This document shows positions 63,750 to 64,000 of a stretch of DNA of 64,000 nt, one piece after another. The translations under genes were made by a program, and so were the position numbers. The first letter of the stretch is position 1, and every line of letters begins with the position of its first letter. The stretch comes from JAHJKV01 sp963678135 (GTDB lineage Bacteria; Desulfobacterota; Desulfovibrionia; Desulfovibrionales; Desulfovibrionaceae), in NCBI GenBank assembly GCA_963678135.1, contig OY782667.1, positions 1,302,001 to 1,366,000 on the forward strand, given 5' to 3'. Under the pieces are notes generated by a model that was given only the letters and a program-made list of their open reading frames with translations, ran no database searches and was not told where the DNA came from.

Positions 63750-64000
63750 TTATTTCTTTAACCAACTCATCATTTCACGCAAGCGAGAACCAACTTCTTC
63801 AATTTGATGCTGCCGGGTTTGCCGGCGTTTTGCAGCCATGGTCGGAGCTCCGGCTTGATTCTCTAAAATAAAGTTTTTAGCAAAAGTACCATCTTGGATT
63901 TCAGCCAGTACCTGTTTCATGGTTTGTTTGGTTTCTTGAGTGATAATCCTTGGGCCGGTAGAATAATCGCCAAATTCAGCGGTATCAGAAATAGAATAAC
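63750..64000 (-). CDS. ilvC: Ketol-acid reductoisomerase, C-terminal part (5' end outside the window)
   Basis: The complement reads YSISDTAEFGDYSTGPRIIT, then ETKQTMKQVLAEIQDGTFAK and later IEEVGSRLREMMSWLKK, stop at 63750-63752. This is the C-terminal end of IlvC, which converts acetolactate to dihydroxyisovalerate in Val/Ile/Leu synthesis; the Glu-rich domain motif SxTAExGDY contributes to the active site. Only the last ~83 codons are in view. Confidence 0.9.
   Translation of the reverse strand, partial: YSISDTAEFGDYSTGPRIITQETKQTMKQVLAEIQDGTFAKNFILENQAGAPTMAAKRRQTRQHQIEEVGSRLREMMSWLKK

Overview
The window looks like a moderately AT-rich chromosome segment of an anaerobic member of the Desulfovibrionaceae (Desulfobacterota, former Deltaproteobacteria). 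The evidence is gene content: an rnf operon in the order C-D-G-E-A-B, an orange-protein-type cluster of two ferredoxin-MinD ATPases and two dinitrogenase-cofactor-like proteins behind a sigma54-type promoter, a siroheme/HemX/HemA operon, archaeal-type phosphoglycerate mutase, a DUF1844 gene, citramalate synthase next to aspartate kinase, and a two-subunit glycyl-tRNA synthetase. Species cannot be named from sequence alone. Several broken insertion sequences, gene fragments and dispersed hairpin repeats suggest a genome with recent mobile-element decay.

Layout. 1-6056: rnfCDGEAB, a membrane ferredoxin:NAD oxidoreductase, with RnfB fused to a GltD/NfnB-like flavoprotein. 6123-9662: tRNA-Val, a pyrimidine-dimer glycosylase, and the orp-like ATPase cluster ending in a terminator. 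9738-16321: DUF1844, argC, rarD, two tiny exported proteins, apgM, maf and a MotB/MotA-like pair. 16408-23140 (minus): popT-type DUF368 gene, then a tight run precorrin-2 dehydrogenase > hemX > hemA > hypothetical > tilS > thiM > thiE. 23352-23746: tmRNA.

23.8-29.5 kb is an accessory island just downstream of tmRNA, a common integration target. It holds a possible set of integrase-type short repeats, a dead IS5-family element, a dGTPase, a broken IS3-family element, an intact KilA-N gene, the tail of a second, a frameshifted third, and a 282-bp direct repeat with period 1129. No integrase gene is visible.

29.5-47.1 kb returns to core genes: asnS, ftsY, an acyl-CoA ligase, and the minus-strand run mfd > ppiC-like lipoprotein > surA > rodZ-like > recO > glyQ > glyS, plus cheW and ugd. 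47.4-54.5 kb is a plus-strand run pdxJ, acpS, nnr, tsaE, lysC, cimA and an MBL-fold hydrolase. A long 16-bp AT-rich tandem array abuts the acpS start codon, and lysC contains a strong internal ribosome-binding site.

54.5-56.2 kb is a nest of IS remnants (IS3 end, IS1182-like pseudogene, intact IS200/IS605 tnpA) directly upstream of a complete rRNA operon (16S, tRNA-Ile, tRNA-Ala, 23S, 5S; 56469-62044). The last 2 kb holds dispersed repeats, one hypothetical gene, a sucD-like 3' fragment and the 3' end of ilvC.
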